Source: Pseudolabrys sp.
GTDB taxonomy: Bacteria > Pseudomonadota > Alphaproteobacteria > Rhizobiales > Xanthobacteraceae
Reading direction: 5' to 3'
Length of the DNA: 56,528 bases
Assembly: GCA_019689975.1 (NCBI GenBank)
Contig: JADGGK010000013.1
Span: 1 to 56,528, forward strand
Shown here: in pieces, positions 12,573-21,462 of the stretch
How the letters are laid out: each line of letters begins with the position of its first letter
How positions within the stretch are numbered: the stretch's first letter is position 1
Translations under genes and position numbers: made by a program
Notes under the pieces: generated by a model
Told to the model about the DNA's origin: nothing
What the model saw: only the letters and a program-made list of their open reading frames with translations
Database searches by the model: none

Positions 12573-13454
12573 ATGATGCGCATCCGCAAAGCGATCTTCC
12601 CCGTCGCCGGCTTGGGAACCAGGTTCCTTCCTGCCACCAAGGCCATACCCAAGGAAATGCTGCCGGTGGTCGACCGGCCGCTGATCCAGCACGTGGTGGA
12701 TGAGGCGCGCGAGGCCGGCATCGAGCATTTCATCTTCGTGACCGGTCGCAACAAGAGCGTGATCGAAGACCACTTCGATCGCCAGTTCGAGCTCGAAGTA
12801 ACGCTCAACGAGCGCGGAAAGAAAGCCGAGCTCGCGCTGCTGTCCGATGCGCTTCCGGCAGCCGGTACCGCGAGCTTCACGCGTCAGCAATCCCCGCTCG
12901 GTCTCGGGCATGCGGTCTGGTGCGCGCGTGAACTGGTGGGCCGCGAGCCCTTTGCGCTGCTGCTGCCCGACGTGCTGGTCCAGCATGAGCGCGGCTGTCT
13001 CGCGCAGATGGTGGACGCGGCCCAACAGCTCGAAGCCAACGCCAATATCGTGGCGGTCGAGAAGGTGCCGCCCGAGCGAATTTCGTCCTACGGCGTCGTC
13101 GGCGTCGGACAGCGCACGGGACAACTCTTCCGCATCACCGGGATGGTGGAGAAACCCAAGGCCAGCGAGGCCCCGTCCGATCTCGCGATCACGGGCCGTT
13201 ACATCCTGCAGCCGCGAATCTTCGATTTGTTGGCACATCAGGCGGCCGGGGCGGGCGGTGAAATCCAGCTCACGGATGCGATGCTGGCGCTCGCGCGCCA
13301 TGAGCCGTTCTACGGTTACGAATTCCAGGGTCGCAGCTTCGATTGCGGATCCAAGATCGGATTTCTCGCCGCCAATGTCGCCTATGCGCTGGCGCGGCCC
13401 GACATGGCGCGGGAGGCGCGGGCCACCATCGAGGCGTTGCTGGGCGAGGCGTGA
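12573..13454 (+). CDS. galU: UTP--glucose-1-phosphate uridylyltransferase
   Basis: The 293-residue protein makes UDP-glucose for exopolysaccharide, lipopolysaccharide and glycolipid synthesis. The nucleotidyltransferase signature [30 protein letters not shown] lies at the N-terminus, with [13 protein letters not shown] and [12 protein letters not shown] further on, all characteristic of GalU. Two adjacent ATGs (12573, 12576) could start it; the longer frame from a TTG at 12537 is not needed. Its TGA stop (13452-13454) directly abuts the stop of the convergent outer-membrane gene, leaving no room for a terminator. Confidence 0.96.
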   Translation: MMRIRKAIFPVAGLGTRFLPATKAIPKEMLPVVDRPLIQHVVDEAREAGIEHFIFVTGRNKSVIEDHFDRQFELEVTLNERGKKAELALLSDALPAAGTASFTRQQSPLGLGHAVWCARELVGREPFALLLPDVLVQHERGCLAQMVDAAQQLEANANIVAVEKVPPERISSYGVVGVGQRTGQLFRITGMVEKPKASEAPSDLAITGRYILQPRIFDLLAHQAAGAGGEIQLTDAMLALARHEPFYGYEFQGRSFDCGSKIGFLAANVAYALARPDMAREARATIEALLGEA

Positions 13455-15140
13455 TCAGCGCTGGAAGCGCAGTCCGACGAGGAAGATGCTCGCCGTATAG
13501 TCGTTGCCGGGAACGCTCGAACGCAGCCAGTCCTGCCTGAACTCGCCCTTGAGCTGAACCGTGCGGTCGAGCTTGTAGGTGAGGCCGAGGCCGGCGGAAT
13601 AGCGCCGATCGAGCCGGTCCAGACCGACATAGTCGTCCAGACCGAATCCCAGTTTGAGGCTCGCGATCAGCCAGCGCCGGAAAGCATGATCGACCTGCAG
13701 GCCGACGTCGCGGTAAAGCACGCCGGATACGCCGGGAATAGTCGATTCCCCGACGGTCGACGTGCCGGTGAACTTGATCGTCGTCAATGCGCTTGCGTTG
13801 AAGATGAGCGAGGCGTCGCCGATCAGGCCCTGCAGCGGCTCAAGCCGCGCATCCTCGTAGGCACGCTTGGTATAGCCGAGCGCGATCTCGCCGGTCAGCC
13901 GTCGCGCCAGCTCGAACGTGGCACCGCTTTTGAGCGTAAGGCCCGTCGAATTGCGGGCAAAGCCCGAGCTGTCGAATTCGAGATCATGGCGACGCGCGTC
14001 GAGGCTCACGTCGACAAACGGCTTGACACCCGTCGCCAACTCGTAGCTTCCGCGCAGCGAGCCCGACACCTGGTCGTAATTGCGATCGTCGTTGCTCGCC
14101 GTCGAACCGTCGGTGAGCTTGGACGCCTCGTATTGGGTACGCTCGGCATCGCCTTTCAGCGTCAGCGCGAAGCGATTGAAGCGCTGCGTCAATCCGAATG
14201 CGCCGCCGAACGTCGTATAGATCGGCAACCTGGCGAGACCGGCAGGCAGATTGGGGCTGCCCGGATTGTCGGTCGCAACCAGCATGCGCGCCTCGATGCC
14301 GATATTGGTATCGCGGGTCACGTCAATGCGGCCGGTGGCCTTGCCGTTGAAATATGGGCGGCTAAGCGACGGCGTGGCATCCGGCTGGTAACCGGTGTAG
14401 CTGCCGCGCAATTCGGCTTTGAACTCGTGGCGCGACCAGTTCGAATTGACCAGCAACTCGGGCGACATCGCGTAAAGCCACGCCGCGCCGCCGCCGGGCA
14501 CGGCCGAGGGATTGGTGTTGTAACCACCGATCAGCTCGACCGCGGGATAGAGATCGAAGGCGCCGAGCCGGACGCCGAGAGGCGCATAGGGATCGTCCGG
14601 CTCGTCCGGATGCGCGTTGCGCTTCTTTGGCGGCCGGCGAATGGGACCGAAATCGACCGGCGGCGCGCCGGGCGCCGGGGGCAAGGCGGACGCGCTGCCG
14701 AGTACGGGAGAGCGCGACGGCGCGATGGCGTCGAGCGGCGGGATTGGATTCTGGTAGCGCGAGGCGTTCTCCTCCCCCGCTCCCGCGGCAGGCGCCGTCG
14801 CCGCAGTCTGCACCCCGCGCTTCGACCGCCTCGTCTTGCGCGCATTGCTCGAGTCGAAGCCGGTCACGCCCGCTCCCGAGGGAATCGGCGTCATCCGCTT
14901 CTCGCGTGCGGCCGCCGACGCCGGTTCGCGGCGCTCGAAGCGCGGCGGGTTGCGCCGGTCGCCGTCAAGCCAGGGCGAAAAGAGCTCCGGAGCGGAAAGC
15001 GCTTCCTGCCCGCGCGCCGGCGCGCCGGCCAGCATCAGCCAGGCGACGGAAAGCAAAGCGCCGCACCGCGCCCATCGACCCTGGTGATCAAAGCGCAGCA
15101 AGTCGCGGCCCTCGGCGTCGTTCCCTCGACCGCCCCGCAT
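13455..15140 (-). CDS. Outer membrane beta-barrel protein
   Basis: The 561-residue protein has a signal peptide (ALLSVAWLMLAGAPARGQ), a Pro/Ala/Arg-rich disordered region (about 50-185), and then about 370 residues of alternating amphipathic strands rich in Tyr, Gly and Arg (for example FKAELRGSYTGY, FALTLKGDAERTQY, RYSAGLGLTYKLD). It ends in GLRFQR. This fits the BBP2-like barrel family seen in Rhizobiales, which may be a porin or exopolysaccharide export pore, but no function can be assigned. The ATG at 15140 is preferred to the TTG at 15146. Three GGTTRAC sequences precede it. Confidence 0.8.
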   Translation of the reverse strand: MRGGRGNDAEGRDLLRFDHQGRWARCGALLSVAWLMLAGAPARGQEALSAPELFSPWLDGDRRNPPRFERREPASAAAREKRMTPIPSGAGVTGFDSSNARKTRRSKRGVQTAATAPAAGAGEENASRYQNPIPPLDAIAPSRSPVLGSASALPPAPGAPPVDFGPIRRPPKKRNAHPDEPDDPYAPLGVRLGAFDLYPAVELIGGYNTNPSAVPGGGAAWLYAMSPELLVNSNWSRHEFKAELRGSYTGYQPDATPSLSRPYFNGKATGRIDVTRDTNIGIEARMLVATDNPGSPNLPAGLARLPIYTTFGGAFGLTQRFNRFALTLKGDAERTQYEASKLTDGSTASNDDRNYDQVSGSLRGSYELATGVKPFVDVSLDARRHDLEFDSSGFARNSTGLTLKSGATFELARRLTGEIALGYTKRAYEDARLEPLQGLIGDASLIFNASALTTIKFTGTSTVGESTIPGVSGVLYRDVGLQVDHAFRRWLIASLKLGFGLDDYVGLDRLDRRYSAGLGLTYKLDRTVQLKGEFRQDWLRSSVPGNDYTASIFLVGLRFQR

Positions 15141-15176
15141 GCGCAAGCGCAGGCAGCCGCAAAGGCGGCGAGCGGT

Positions 15177-15218
15177 GGTTAACGGACGCTAAAGGCCCAT
15201 GGTTAACGCGCGGTTGAC
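15177..15218 (-). promoter_or_regulatory. Triple GGTTRAC motif upstream of the outer-membrane gene
   Basis: GGTTAAC occurs at 15177-15183 and 15201-15207, and GGTTGAC at 15212-15218. Read on the minus strand these give TTAACCAC, TTAACCAT and TCAACC, 36-78 bases before the start codon. TTAACC-type sites resemble binding half-sites of CtrA-like cell-cycle regulators in alphaproteobacteria. Spacing does not match the classical TTAA-N7-TTAA form, so the assignment is tentative. Confidence 0.3.
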
Positions 15219-15254
15219 GGGGCTTGTGCGGTTTCCGATCGATCGGCTCGACGC

Positions 15255-15297
15255 CGTCACCGCGAGGAACCGCGCAAGCGCCGGCAAAGCAATCCGG
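15255..15297 (+). repeat. Interspersed palindromic repeat, copy B
   Basis: The sequence from cgtcaccgcgagg through cgcgcaagcg to aaagcaatccgg is a diverged copy of the element at 1-42. It shares the cgcgaggA/G start, the cgcgcaagcg centre and the aagcaatcc end. It lies in the 272-base gap between the outer-membrane gene and hemH, which otherwise holds nothing recognisable. Confidence 0.55.
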
Positions 15298-15412
15298 TCC
15301 TTGCCGTGCCGCAGGTGCCAAGCGCGTCGATCGTGGCAGCGCCGATTCCGGATTGCCTCGCCCTGGCTTGGCTCGGGCTCGCGTTGACGGGGCGAGAGCG
15401 CCGAAATTCGTT

Positions 15413-16444
15413 CTATATCCAGCCCTGGAGCTCGCGCAGCACCACGTCGCGGATGACGCTCATGCCGCGTTCCCCGTCATTGAGACAGGGAATATGGGCA
15501 AAATTCTCGCCTCCGGCGCGGCGGAAAATTTCCGCGTTCTCCATGGCGATCTCTTCCAGGGTCTCGAGACAGTCGGCGGCGAAACCCGGCGTGATGACGA
15601 CGAGGTTGCGCACGCCCTTCGCCGGCAGGGACCGCACCGTGACGTCGGTATAGGGCTTGAGCCATTCGGCGGTGCCGAAGCGCGACTGAAAGGTCATCAG
15701 CAATTTGTCCTCGCCGAGCTTCAGACGTGCGCGCAGCAGCCGCGTGGTGGCAGCGCATTGGCAATAATAGGGATCACCTTTGCGCAGATAATCCTCTGGC
15801 ATGCCGTGGTAGGAGGCGATGATCACGTCGGGCGTGAAGGACAGCTCCGACAGGCCTGCTTCGAGCGAGGCTGCGACTGCGTCGATATAGACCGGCTGGT
15901 CGAAATATGCCGGAGCGACGCGCACCGCGGGTTGCCAGCGCATTCCTTTGAGCGCCTCGAAAGCCTTGTCGCAGACGCTCGCGGTCGTCGCGGCCGCATA
16001 TTGGGGATAGAGCGGGACGATGAGAATGCGATCGCAGCCCGCCTGCCGCATCGCCTCGAGCCGCGCGGCAAGGGACGGATTGCCGTAGCGCATCGCCCAG
16101 TCGACCAGGATGCGCGGATCCTCGCGCAGGCTCACGGCGAGCTTTTCGGCCTGCGAGCGCGTGATCGTCTTGAGGACGGATTCGTTGCGCTCCCTGTTCC
16201 AGATTTTCTCGTAGTCCCGCCCTTTGCGCCGCGGGCGCACCGTCAAGATAACGAGATTCAGAACCAGCCACCATTTGATCGGGTTTTCTTCGATCACCCG
16301 GCGGTCGGAGAGAAATTCCTTGAGATAGCGCCGCATCGACCAGTAATCGGTCGCGTCGGGCGTGCCGAGATTGACGAGCAGAACGCCGATGCGGCGCGGC
16401 GGCAATGCGGGGTGACCGGGCGGCAGGCGAGAGGGATCGACCAT
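15413..16444 (-). CDS. hemH: Ferrochelatase
   Basis: The 343-residue enzyme inserts ferrous iron into protoporphyrin IX, the last step of protoheme synthesis. The N-terminal family motif GVLLVNLGTPD is at about 20-30. The metal-inserting His213 is in ASYHGMPEDY and the partner Glu294 in CLETLEEI. LIVPLYPQYAAATTAS lies near 141-156. Length and motifs fit bacterial HemH; Cys228 and Cys230 (YYCQC) occur in many alphaproteobacterial versions. The gene stands alone on the minus strand. The 77-base gap to the upstream CoA ligase gene holds no clear terminator. Confidence 0.97.
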   Translation of the reverse strand: MVDPSRLPPGHPALPPRRIGVLLVNLGTPDATDYWSMRRYLKEFLSDRRVIEENPIKWWLVLNLVILTVRPRRKGRDYEKIWNRERNESVLKTITRSQAEKLAVSLREDPRILVDWAMRYGNPSLAARLEAMRQAGCDRILIVPLYPQYAAATTASVCDKAFEALKGMRWQPAVRVAPAYFDQPVYIDAVAASLEAGLSELSFTPDVIIASYHGMPEDYLRKGDPYYCQCAATTRLLRARLKLGEDKLLMTFQSRFGTAEWLKPYTDVTVRSLPAKGVRNLVVITPGFAADCLETLEEIAMENAEIFRRAGGENFAHIPCLNDGERGMSVIRDVVLRELQGWI

Positions 16445-16521
16445 GCAGGCTATCAGGCCGAAACCGCGCGCGCGGTCAAGGGATCATCTTGCCTCGCACC
16501 GTCCGCTCCCCGCGCACGGCT

Positions 16522-17754
16522 TCACCCCGGCGCTCGCTCGTCGGCGATCACCTTGCCGTCGTTCGGCAGCGTGCCCGGCGCGACGAGCCGAACCGCACCC
16601 TTGAGCTTGGTGAGCGACTGCAAGGTGGCGGCAACCGCGTCCTCCAGACCCGCTACCGGCGCCGAGCATTCGGCCATGAGCGTCATGGTATCCTGCTCGT
16701 TGGCGCGACCGACCACGAGCCGCAGGCGCCCAAGCTCGGGATGACGCGCGGCGACCTCCGCCACCTGGCGTGGGTGCACGAACATGCCCTTGATCTTCGT
16801 GGTCTGATCCGCCCGCCCGAGCCATCCTTTGATCCGCATATTGGTGCGGCCGCAGGGAGAGACGCCCGGCAGCAGCGCCGAAAGGTCGCCGGTCGCGAGA
16901 CGGATCATGGGATAATGGGGATTGGCGGTGGTCACGACGACCTCGCCGACCTCCCCGATCGGGACGGGATCGCCGGTGCCGGGCCGCACCACCTCGACGA
17001 TCAGCGGCTCGTTGACGATCATTCCTTCCCGGGCCTCGCTCTCGTAGGCGATGACGCCAACCTCGGCAATCGCGTAGCATTGCAGGACGGAGACGCCGCG
17101 CGCGTCGAATTCCTCGCGCAGGGAGCGCGGCAGCGCGGCGCCGCTCACGAGCGCGCGCTTGATCGAGGATGCGTCCTTGCCGAGTCTCGCCGCCGTGTCG
17201 AGCAGAATCTTGAGAAAATCCGGCGTGCCGACATAGCCGGTCGGGCGATAATGGGCGATCGCCGCCACTTGTTGCTCGGTATTGCCGACGCCGCCCGGGA
17301 TGACGGCGCAGCCGAGCGCAAAGGCGCCCGCCTCCAGAATATAGGCGCCCGGCGTCAGGTGATAGGAAAACGCATTGTGCACGATGTCGCCTTGGCGGAA
17401 CCCGGCCGCGAAAAGCGCTCGCGCGCAATTGCCGAAATCATCGGCATGACCCTCCGGCTCGAATAGCGGGCCGGGAGACATGTGCAGGCGACGCATCCGG
17501 CCGGGAGGCGTGAGATTGAACCCGCCGAAAGGCGGATCGTTCTTCTGGAACTCGGCCAGATCCGACTTGCGCAGCACAGGCAGCCTGGCGAGCGCCGCGC
17601 GCGAGGTCACCGACTCCGGATCAATGCCCGCAAGATGCCTCGCCCAGCCGGGCGCGCCCATCGCGCGCGAGAGCAGGCGCGGCAGCGCCGCCAACAGCGC
17701 CTGCTCGCGTTCGGCCGGATCGCGGGTTTCCAGGGTATCGAAGTGCTCGGTCAT
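16522..17754 (-). CDS. Phenylacetate--CoA ligase family protein (AMP-forming)
   Basis: The 410-residue protein belongs to the PaaK-like AMP-binding family, which activates aryl- or arylacetic acids as CoA thioesters. Visible features are the P-loop-like SPGPLFEP (around residue 93), the adenine-binding region RALVSGAALP, the substrate/AMP segment LQCYAIAEVGVIAYES, and the hinge TGDLSALLPG to GWLGRADQTTKIKGMFVHP. The usual SSGTTG P-loop is replaced by a divergent sequence, as in PaaK paralogues next to liv transporters. It is the last gene of the liv block, 118 bases after livF. The true substrate is unknown. Confidence 0.8.
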   Translation of the reverse strand: MTEHFDTLETRDPAEREQALLAALPRLLSRAMGAPGWARHLAGIDPESVTSRAALARLPVLRKSDLAEFQKNDPPFGGFNLTPPGRMRRLHMSPGPLFEPEGHADDFGNCARALFAAGFRQGDIVHNAFSYHLTPGAYILEAGAFALGCAVIPGGVGNTEQQVAAIAHYRPTGYVGTPDFLKILLDTAARLGKDASSIKRALVSGAALPRSLREEFDARGVSVLQCYAIAEVGVIAYESEAREGMIVNEPLIVEVVRPGTGDPVPIGEVGEVVVTTANPHYPMIRLATGDLSALLPGVSPCGRTNMRIKGWLGRADQTTKIKGMFVHPRQVAEVAARHPELGRLRLVVGRANEQDTMTLMAECSAPVAGLEDAVAATLQSLTKLKGAVRLVAPGTLPNDGKVIADERAPG

Positions 17755-17872
17755 CGCCTTGCGAGAGACTCAATGCGCGCAGAGCCGAACGAGACGAGCC
17801 CGGCCGATCTCCTTGCCCCGCAGGGCGGACCCCGATCCTGCCTGCCGCGCCCGCGTCGGGAAAAGGGCGGCG

Positions 17873-18730
17873 CTAGGCCAGCCACCGCTTCCTGCGCCGG
17901 TAGTGTTTGCTGTCGCGAAATGATTTGCGGCGCCCCTCCGAAATGCCGAGATAGAATTCCTTGACGTCCTCGTTTTCCGCAAGCGCCGCGGCCTCGCCGT
18001 CCATGACCACGCGGCCATTCTCGAGAATATAACCGTAGCACGCCAGACGCAGCGCCATATGCGTGTTCTGCTCCGCGAGCAGGAAGGAGACGCCCTCCTT
18101 CTCGTTCAGCTCCTGCACGATGGCAAAAATCTCCTCGACCACCTGCGGGGCAAGACCCATTGACGGTTCGTCGAGCAGGATCATCTTCGGCCGCGACATG
18201 AGCGCGCGGCCAAGCGCGCACATCTGCTGTTCGCCCCCCGAGGTATAACCGGCGAGCGCGTGTCTGCGCTCGGCAAGCTTCGGAAAATAGGCATAGACCC
18301 TTTCCAGGTCGCGCTTGATCGAGGCCCTGCCGTCGCGGCGGGTAAACGCGCCGGTGAGCAGGTTTTCCTCGACCGTCAGATGCGCGAAGCACTGGCGACC
18401 CTCCATGACCTGAATGCAACCGCGGCGTACCACTTCGTGCGGCGAGAGGTGCTGGACCTCGGCGCCGTCGAAGACGATCGAGCCCTTGGTGACCTCGCCC
18501 CGTTCGGCGCGCAGCAGATTGGAAATCGCCTTGAGGGTCGTCGTCTTGCCGGCGCCGTTGGCGCCGAGCAGCGCCACGATCCCGCCTCTCGGGACCGCGA
18601 GCGACACGCCTTTGAGCACCAGGATGACGTGATCGTAGATCACTTCGATATTGTTGACGGTAAGGATGGCCTCTGCCGCCGCGGTTTGCCGCTGCGAATG
18701 CGTGGAGGGCTGCTGCGGCGTCGCGATCAT
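17873..18730 (-). CDS. livF: Branched-chain-type ABC transporter ATP-binding protein (LivF)
   Basis: The 285-residue ATPase powers import by the LivHM-type permease. Walker A is GANGAGKT at 56-63, the signature YTSGGEQQ at about 162-169, and Walker B MILLDE at 183-188, followed by PSMGLAP and the switch His in LAEQNTHMALRLA. The C-terminus has a basic extension (SEGRRKSFRDSKHYRRRKRWLA) longer than in Escherichia coli LivF. The ATG at 18730 is preferred because gggaagg lies at proper spacing from it; a GTG at 18736 is too close. It is separated from the substrate-binding gene by a 180-base gap with a strong hairpin. Confidence 0.93.
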   Translation of the reverse strand: MIATPQQPSTHSQRQTAAAEAILTVNNIEVIYDHVILVLKGVSLAVPRGGIVALLGANGAGKTTTLKAISNLLRAERGEVTKGSIVFDGAEVQHLSPHEVVRRGCIQVMEGRQCFAHLTVEENLLTGAFTRRDGRASIKRDLERVYAYFPKLAERRHALAGYTSGGEQQMCALGRALMSRPKMILLDEPSMGLAPQVVEEIFAIVQELNEKEGVSFLLAEQNTHMALRLACYGYILENGRVVMDGEAAALAENEDVKEFYLGISEGRRKSFRDSKHYRRRKRWLA

Positions 18731-18866
18731 CGCCACGACCTTCCCAAAGTCCCTATTACCAGCCCTGCCAAGCTCGCCTCTCGCGCCGATCCCCGGCCGG
18801 CGCGCGAGGCCTGATCGATGACGGCGGCAAGGCGCACGCCTGCCCGCCTCGCCCTCGCCGAGGTTC

Positions 18867-18895
18867 GGTCCCCCTGCCCGCGCGGGAGGGGGACC
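18867..18895 (-). terminator. Intercistronic stem-loop after the substrate-binding protein gene
   Basis: ggtccccc (18867-18874) pairs with gggggacc (18888-18895) around a self-complementary cccgcgcggg core. It begins 15 bases after the stop of the binding-protein gene and lacks a T-run in that direction. It may be an attenuating terminator or an mRNA 3'-end stabiliser that raises the amount of binding protein relative to livF. Confidence 0.5.
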
Positions 18896-18910
18896 TGCCT
18901 CGACACCGAC

Positions 18911-20245
18911 TCACGAAGACTTGTCGCAAGGTTCGGTGCGCTTCGGCCAGCCGGTATTCTTTTCCGCATACTCCTTGGCGGTCTGCTCGATCAGCGGAAG
19001 TACCTCCTCCTTGATCGGCTCGATCCAGTCGGAGATCTTCACCCACTTGGTTCCATCCCAGCGCACGACGAACACCGCGTGATGGCCGTTGTGATCGGCG
19101 CAGGTGAGATGAACCGGGGGAGCGAAATTGGGAGCGCCCATCTCCTTCAGGCGCGCTTCCGTGATGTTGAGCGATTCGAACCCGCGCCGCACGTCCTCGC
19201 CGACCACAACCTTCTTGCCGGTCAGTTGCTGCGCATTGCGGATCGCCTCCGCGATCAGCATGGCGTTGAAGACGCCGCGGTTATAGAGATTCTCCCCGAC
19301 GCGGGACTTGCTGTCGACCTGGCTTTTGCCCTTGTCGACGACGTATTTCAGGATGTCCTGAATCACGGGATAGTCGGTGCCCACGCCGTTGAAATCCAGC
19401 GAGAGATATCCCGTGCCTCCCGGCCCGGCCGGACGTGCATCGTCATCGCCGCCCGACCACCACACGCCCATCAGGTGATCCATGGGGAAACCGACCTTGG
19501 CGGCTTCCTTCACCGCGGTCGGATTCATCGCTCCCCAGCCCTGGATGTAGATGTAATCGGGGCGGTCGCGACGCACGTTGAGCCAGAGCGAACCCTGATT
19601 CTGCATCTCTTTTCCGGGAACCGGATAAAGCAGCAGCTGGAAGCCGTACTTCTTCGCCATGTCCTGCAGCACCGGGATCGGCTCCTTGCCGTATGGCGCG
19701 TCGAGGTGCAGCAGTCCGAGCTTCTTGCCCTTGAGCTTGTCCATGCCGCCCTCCTTGCTGGCGACATAGCGCACAAACACCGAGGCGCCGTCCCAATAGG
19801 TCAGCGGCGGATTGAAGATCCAGGGAAAGATGTTGCCGTCGGCGGAGGCCGACAGGCCGTAGGCCATCGACAGGATCGGGATCTTGTCCACCGCCGCGCG
19901 CGGGATCAGTTCAAGCGTGATGCCGGTGGAGTACGGATTGATCACCGCGGGATGCTTGCCCTTGACCGACTCGTAGCACTCGACACCCTTTTTCGTGTCG
20001 TATCCGGTTTCGCATTCCTCCACGTTGAGCTTGACGCCGTTGATGCCGCCATCGCGCTCGTTGAGCATGGCAAGGTAGTCGTGCATGCCGTTGGCGACCG
20101 GAATGCCCGATCCGGCATAGGGCCCGGTGCGATAAGTGAACAACGGGACGTAGATGCTGTCCTGCGCAACCGCCCGGCTCGCCGGCAGAGACGCTCCCGC
20201 CAGCACGGCCGCGGCAGTCGCCAGCGCAAAGAATCTTGGACGCAT
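18911..20245 (-). CDS. ABC transporter substrate-binding protein, branched-chain/aromatic acid type
   Basis: The 444-residue periplasmic protein has a signal peptide (MRPRFFALATAAAVLAGASLPASRAVAQ). Its two-lobed type I binding fold (Peripla_BP_6) begins with IYVPLFTYRTGPYAGSGIPVANGMHDYLAMLNERDGGINGVKL. It is longer than amino-acid LivJ/LivK and resembles binding proteins encoded beside acyl-CoA ligases, which suggests an aromatic or other organic acid as ligand. It lies between livM and livF with hairpins on both sides, a common way to over-produce the binding protein. Ligand identity cannot be read from the sequence. Confidence 0.9.
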   Translation of the reverse strand: MRPRFFALATAAAVLAGASLPASRAVAQDSIYVPLFTYRTGPYAGSGIPVANGMHDYLAMLNERDGGINGVKLNVEECETGYDTKKGVECYESVKGKHPAVINPYSTGITLELIPRAAVDKIPILSMAYGLSASADGNIFPWIFNPPLTYWDGASVFVRYVASKEGGMDKLKGKKLGLLHLDAPYGKEPIPVLQDMAKKYGFQLLLYPVPGKEMQNQGSLWLNVRRDRPDYIYIQGWGAMNPTAVKEAAKVGFPMDHLMGVWWSGGDDDARPAGPGGTGYLSLDFNGVGTDYPVIQDILKYVVDKGKSQVDSKSRVGENLYNRGVFNAMLIAEAIRNAQQLTGKKVVVGEDVRRGFESLNITEARLKEMGAPNFAPPVHLTCADHNGHHAVFVVRWDGTKWVKISDWIEPIKEEVLPLIEQTAKEYAEKNTGWPKRTEPCDKSS

Positions 20246-20262
20246 GTGTTTCTCCCTCGTTC

Positions 20263-20279
20263 GGCGGCCTGCGGCCGCC
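20263..20279 (-). other. Stem-loop in the leader of the substrate-binding protein gene
   Basis: ggcggcc (20263-20269) and ggccgcc (20273-20279) form a 7-bp hairpin with a 3-base loop, 17 bases before the ATG at 20245. On the plus strand it is followed by ttctttcttt, so it would terminate plus-strand transcription. On the coding strand it is an intercistronic structure between livM and the binding-protein gene. Confidence 0.45.
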
Positions 20280-20369
20280 TTCTTTCTTTATGACCTCCGC
20301 TTGGGAGGATATTCCAGACGCGATCGGCACGCCCGTCCGCTGGAATTGGCTCGATTGTGCACCTTTCAT

Positions 20370-21443
20370 TCAATAGGGAAAAGGCCAAACCCGCAGCTTC
20401 TGCTTGGCAATCTGCCACAGCCGCGCCAGCCCATGCGGCTCGGCGATCAGAAAGACGATGATCAACGCCCCGACGACCATGAAGGTGAGGTGCTCGACCG
20501 TGGCGGGCTGCAGCGGCAGGCCGAACCAACCCGGAACGGCGCGCAACACGATCGGCATCATGTAAATGACGGCGGCCCCGAAATAGGAGCCGATGATGCT
20601 GCCCAATCCGCCGATGATGACCATGAACAGAATCTGGAAACTCTGATTGATGTCGAACACCGTCGATTCGGCTCCGCCGTACCACAGAAACACCAGAAGC
20701 GCGCCGGCCACGCCGCAGACATAGGACGAGACCGCGAAGGCGAGCAGCTTGGTCGGCAGCAGCCGTATGCCCATCAACTCGGCGGCAATGTCCATGTCCC
20801 GCACGGCCATCCACATGCGGCCGATGCGCCCGTGCACCAGGTTTGACGCGAGCCAGGTCAGCGCGGCGACGATCGTGAGCACCACCAGGTAGCGCGTCTG
20901 CGCGCTCGCGCGCGGTCCGGTGACGATGATGCCGAATATCTCGCGCTGCGGCACCTCGATCGCGCCCGACTCGTTGTAGTTGAATAGCCACGGAATGCGG
21001 ATGAAGCACCACTCGAGGAAGAATTGTGCGGCAAGCGTCGCAACCGCGAGGTAGAAACCCTTGATGCGCAGACTTGGCAGGCCGAACAATGCACCGACGA
21101 TGCTCGCAAAGAAACCGGAGACCACCACCCACAGCAGGATGTTCACGTTCGGGAAATACGTGGTCAACTTGTAGCAGGCATAGGCGCCGACGCCCATGAA
21201 TGCGCCGGTGCCGAGCGAGAGCAGCCCGGTATAGCCGGTGAGCAGATTGAGCCCGATCGCCGCGAGAGAAAAAATCAGGAACGGGATCAACACCGCATTG
21301 AGCAGGAAGTCGCCTCCGGTCAGACCTATGAGGTAGGCGGCGATGACGATGGCGACAATTCCGAGACGATCCTGCAAAATGGGAAAGATCGCCTGATCGC
21401 TCGTATAACTGGTCTTGAACTGGCCGACTTCGCGATAAAGCAT
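20370..21443 (-). CDS. livM: Branched-chain-type ABC transporter permease (LivM)
   Basis: The 357-residue inner-membrane protein has about nine to ten hydrophobic helices, and the LivM landmarks are present: LNLLTGYTGLLSLGTGAFMGVGAY, LPSLRIKGFYLAVATLA, and the ATPase-coupling segment GRIGRMWMAVRDMDIAAELMGIRLLPTKLLAF. It forms the channel with LivH. The ATG at 21443 follows ggcaggagcgggacacg on the coding strand. Earlier in-frame codons overlap livH and are rejected. livH ends 19 bases upstream. Confidence 0.94.
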   Translation of the reverse strand: MLYREVGQFKTSYTSDQAIFPILQDRLGIVAIVIAAYLIGLTGGDFLLNAVLIPFLIFSLAAIGLNLLTGYTGLLSLGTGAFMGVGAYACYKLTTYFPNVNILLWVVVSGFFASIVGALFGLPSLRIKGFYLAVATLAAQFFLEWCFIRIPWLFNYNESGAIEVPQREIFGIIVTGPRASAQTRYLVVLTIVAALTWLASNLVHGRIGRMWMAVRDMDIAAELMGIRLLPTKLLAFAVSSYVCGVAGALLVFLWYGGAESTVFDINQSFQILFMVIIGGLGSIIGSYFGAAVIYMMPIVLRAVPGWFGLPLQPATVEHLTFMVVGALIIVFLIAEPHGLARLWQIAKQKLRVWPFPY

Positions 21444-21462
21444 CGTGTCCCGCTCCTGCCGT

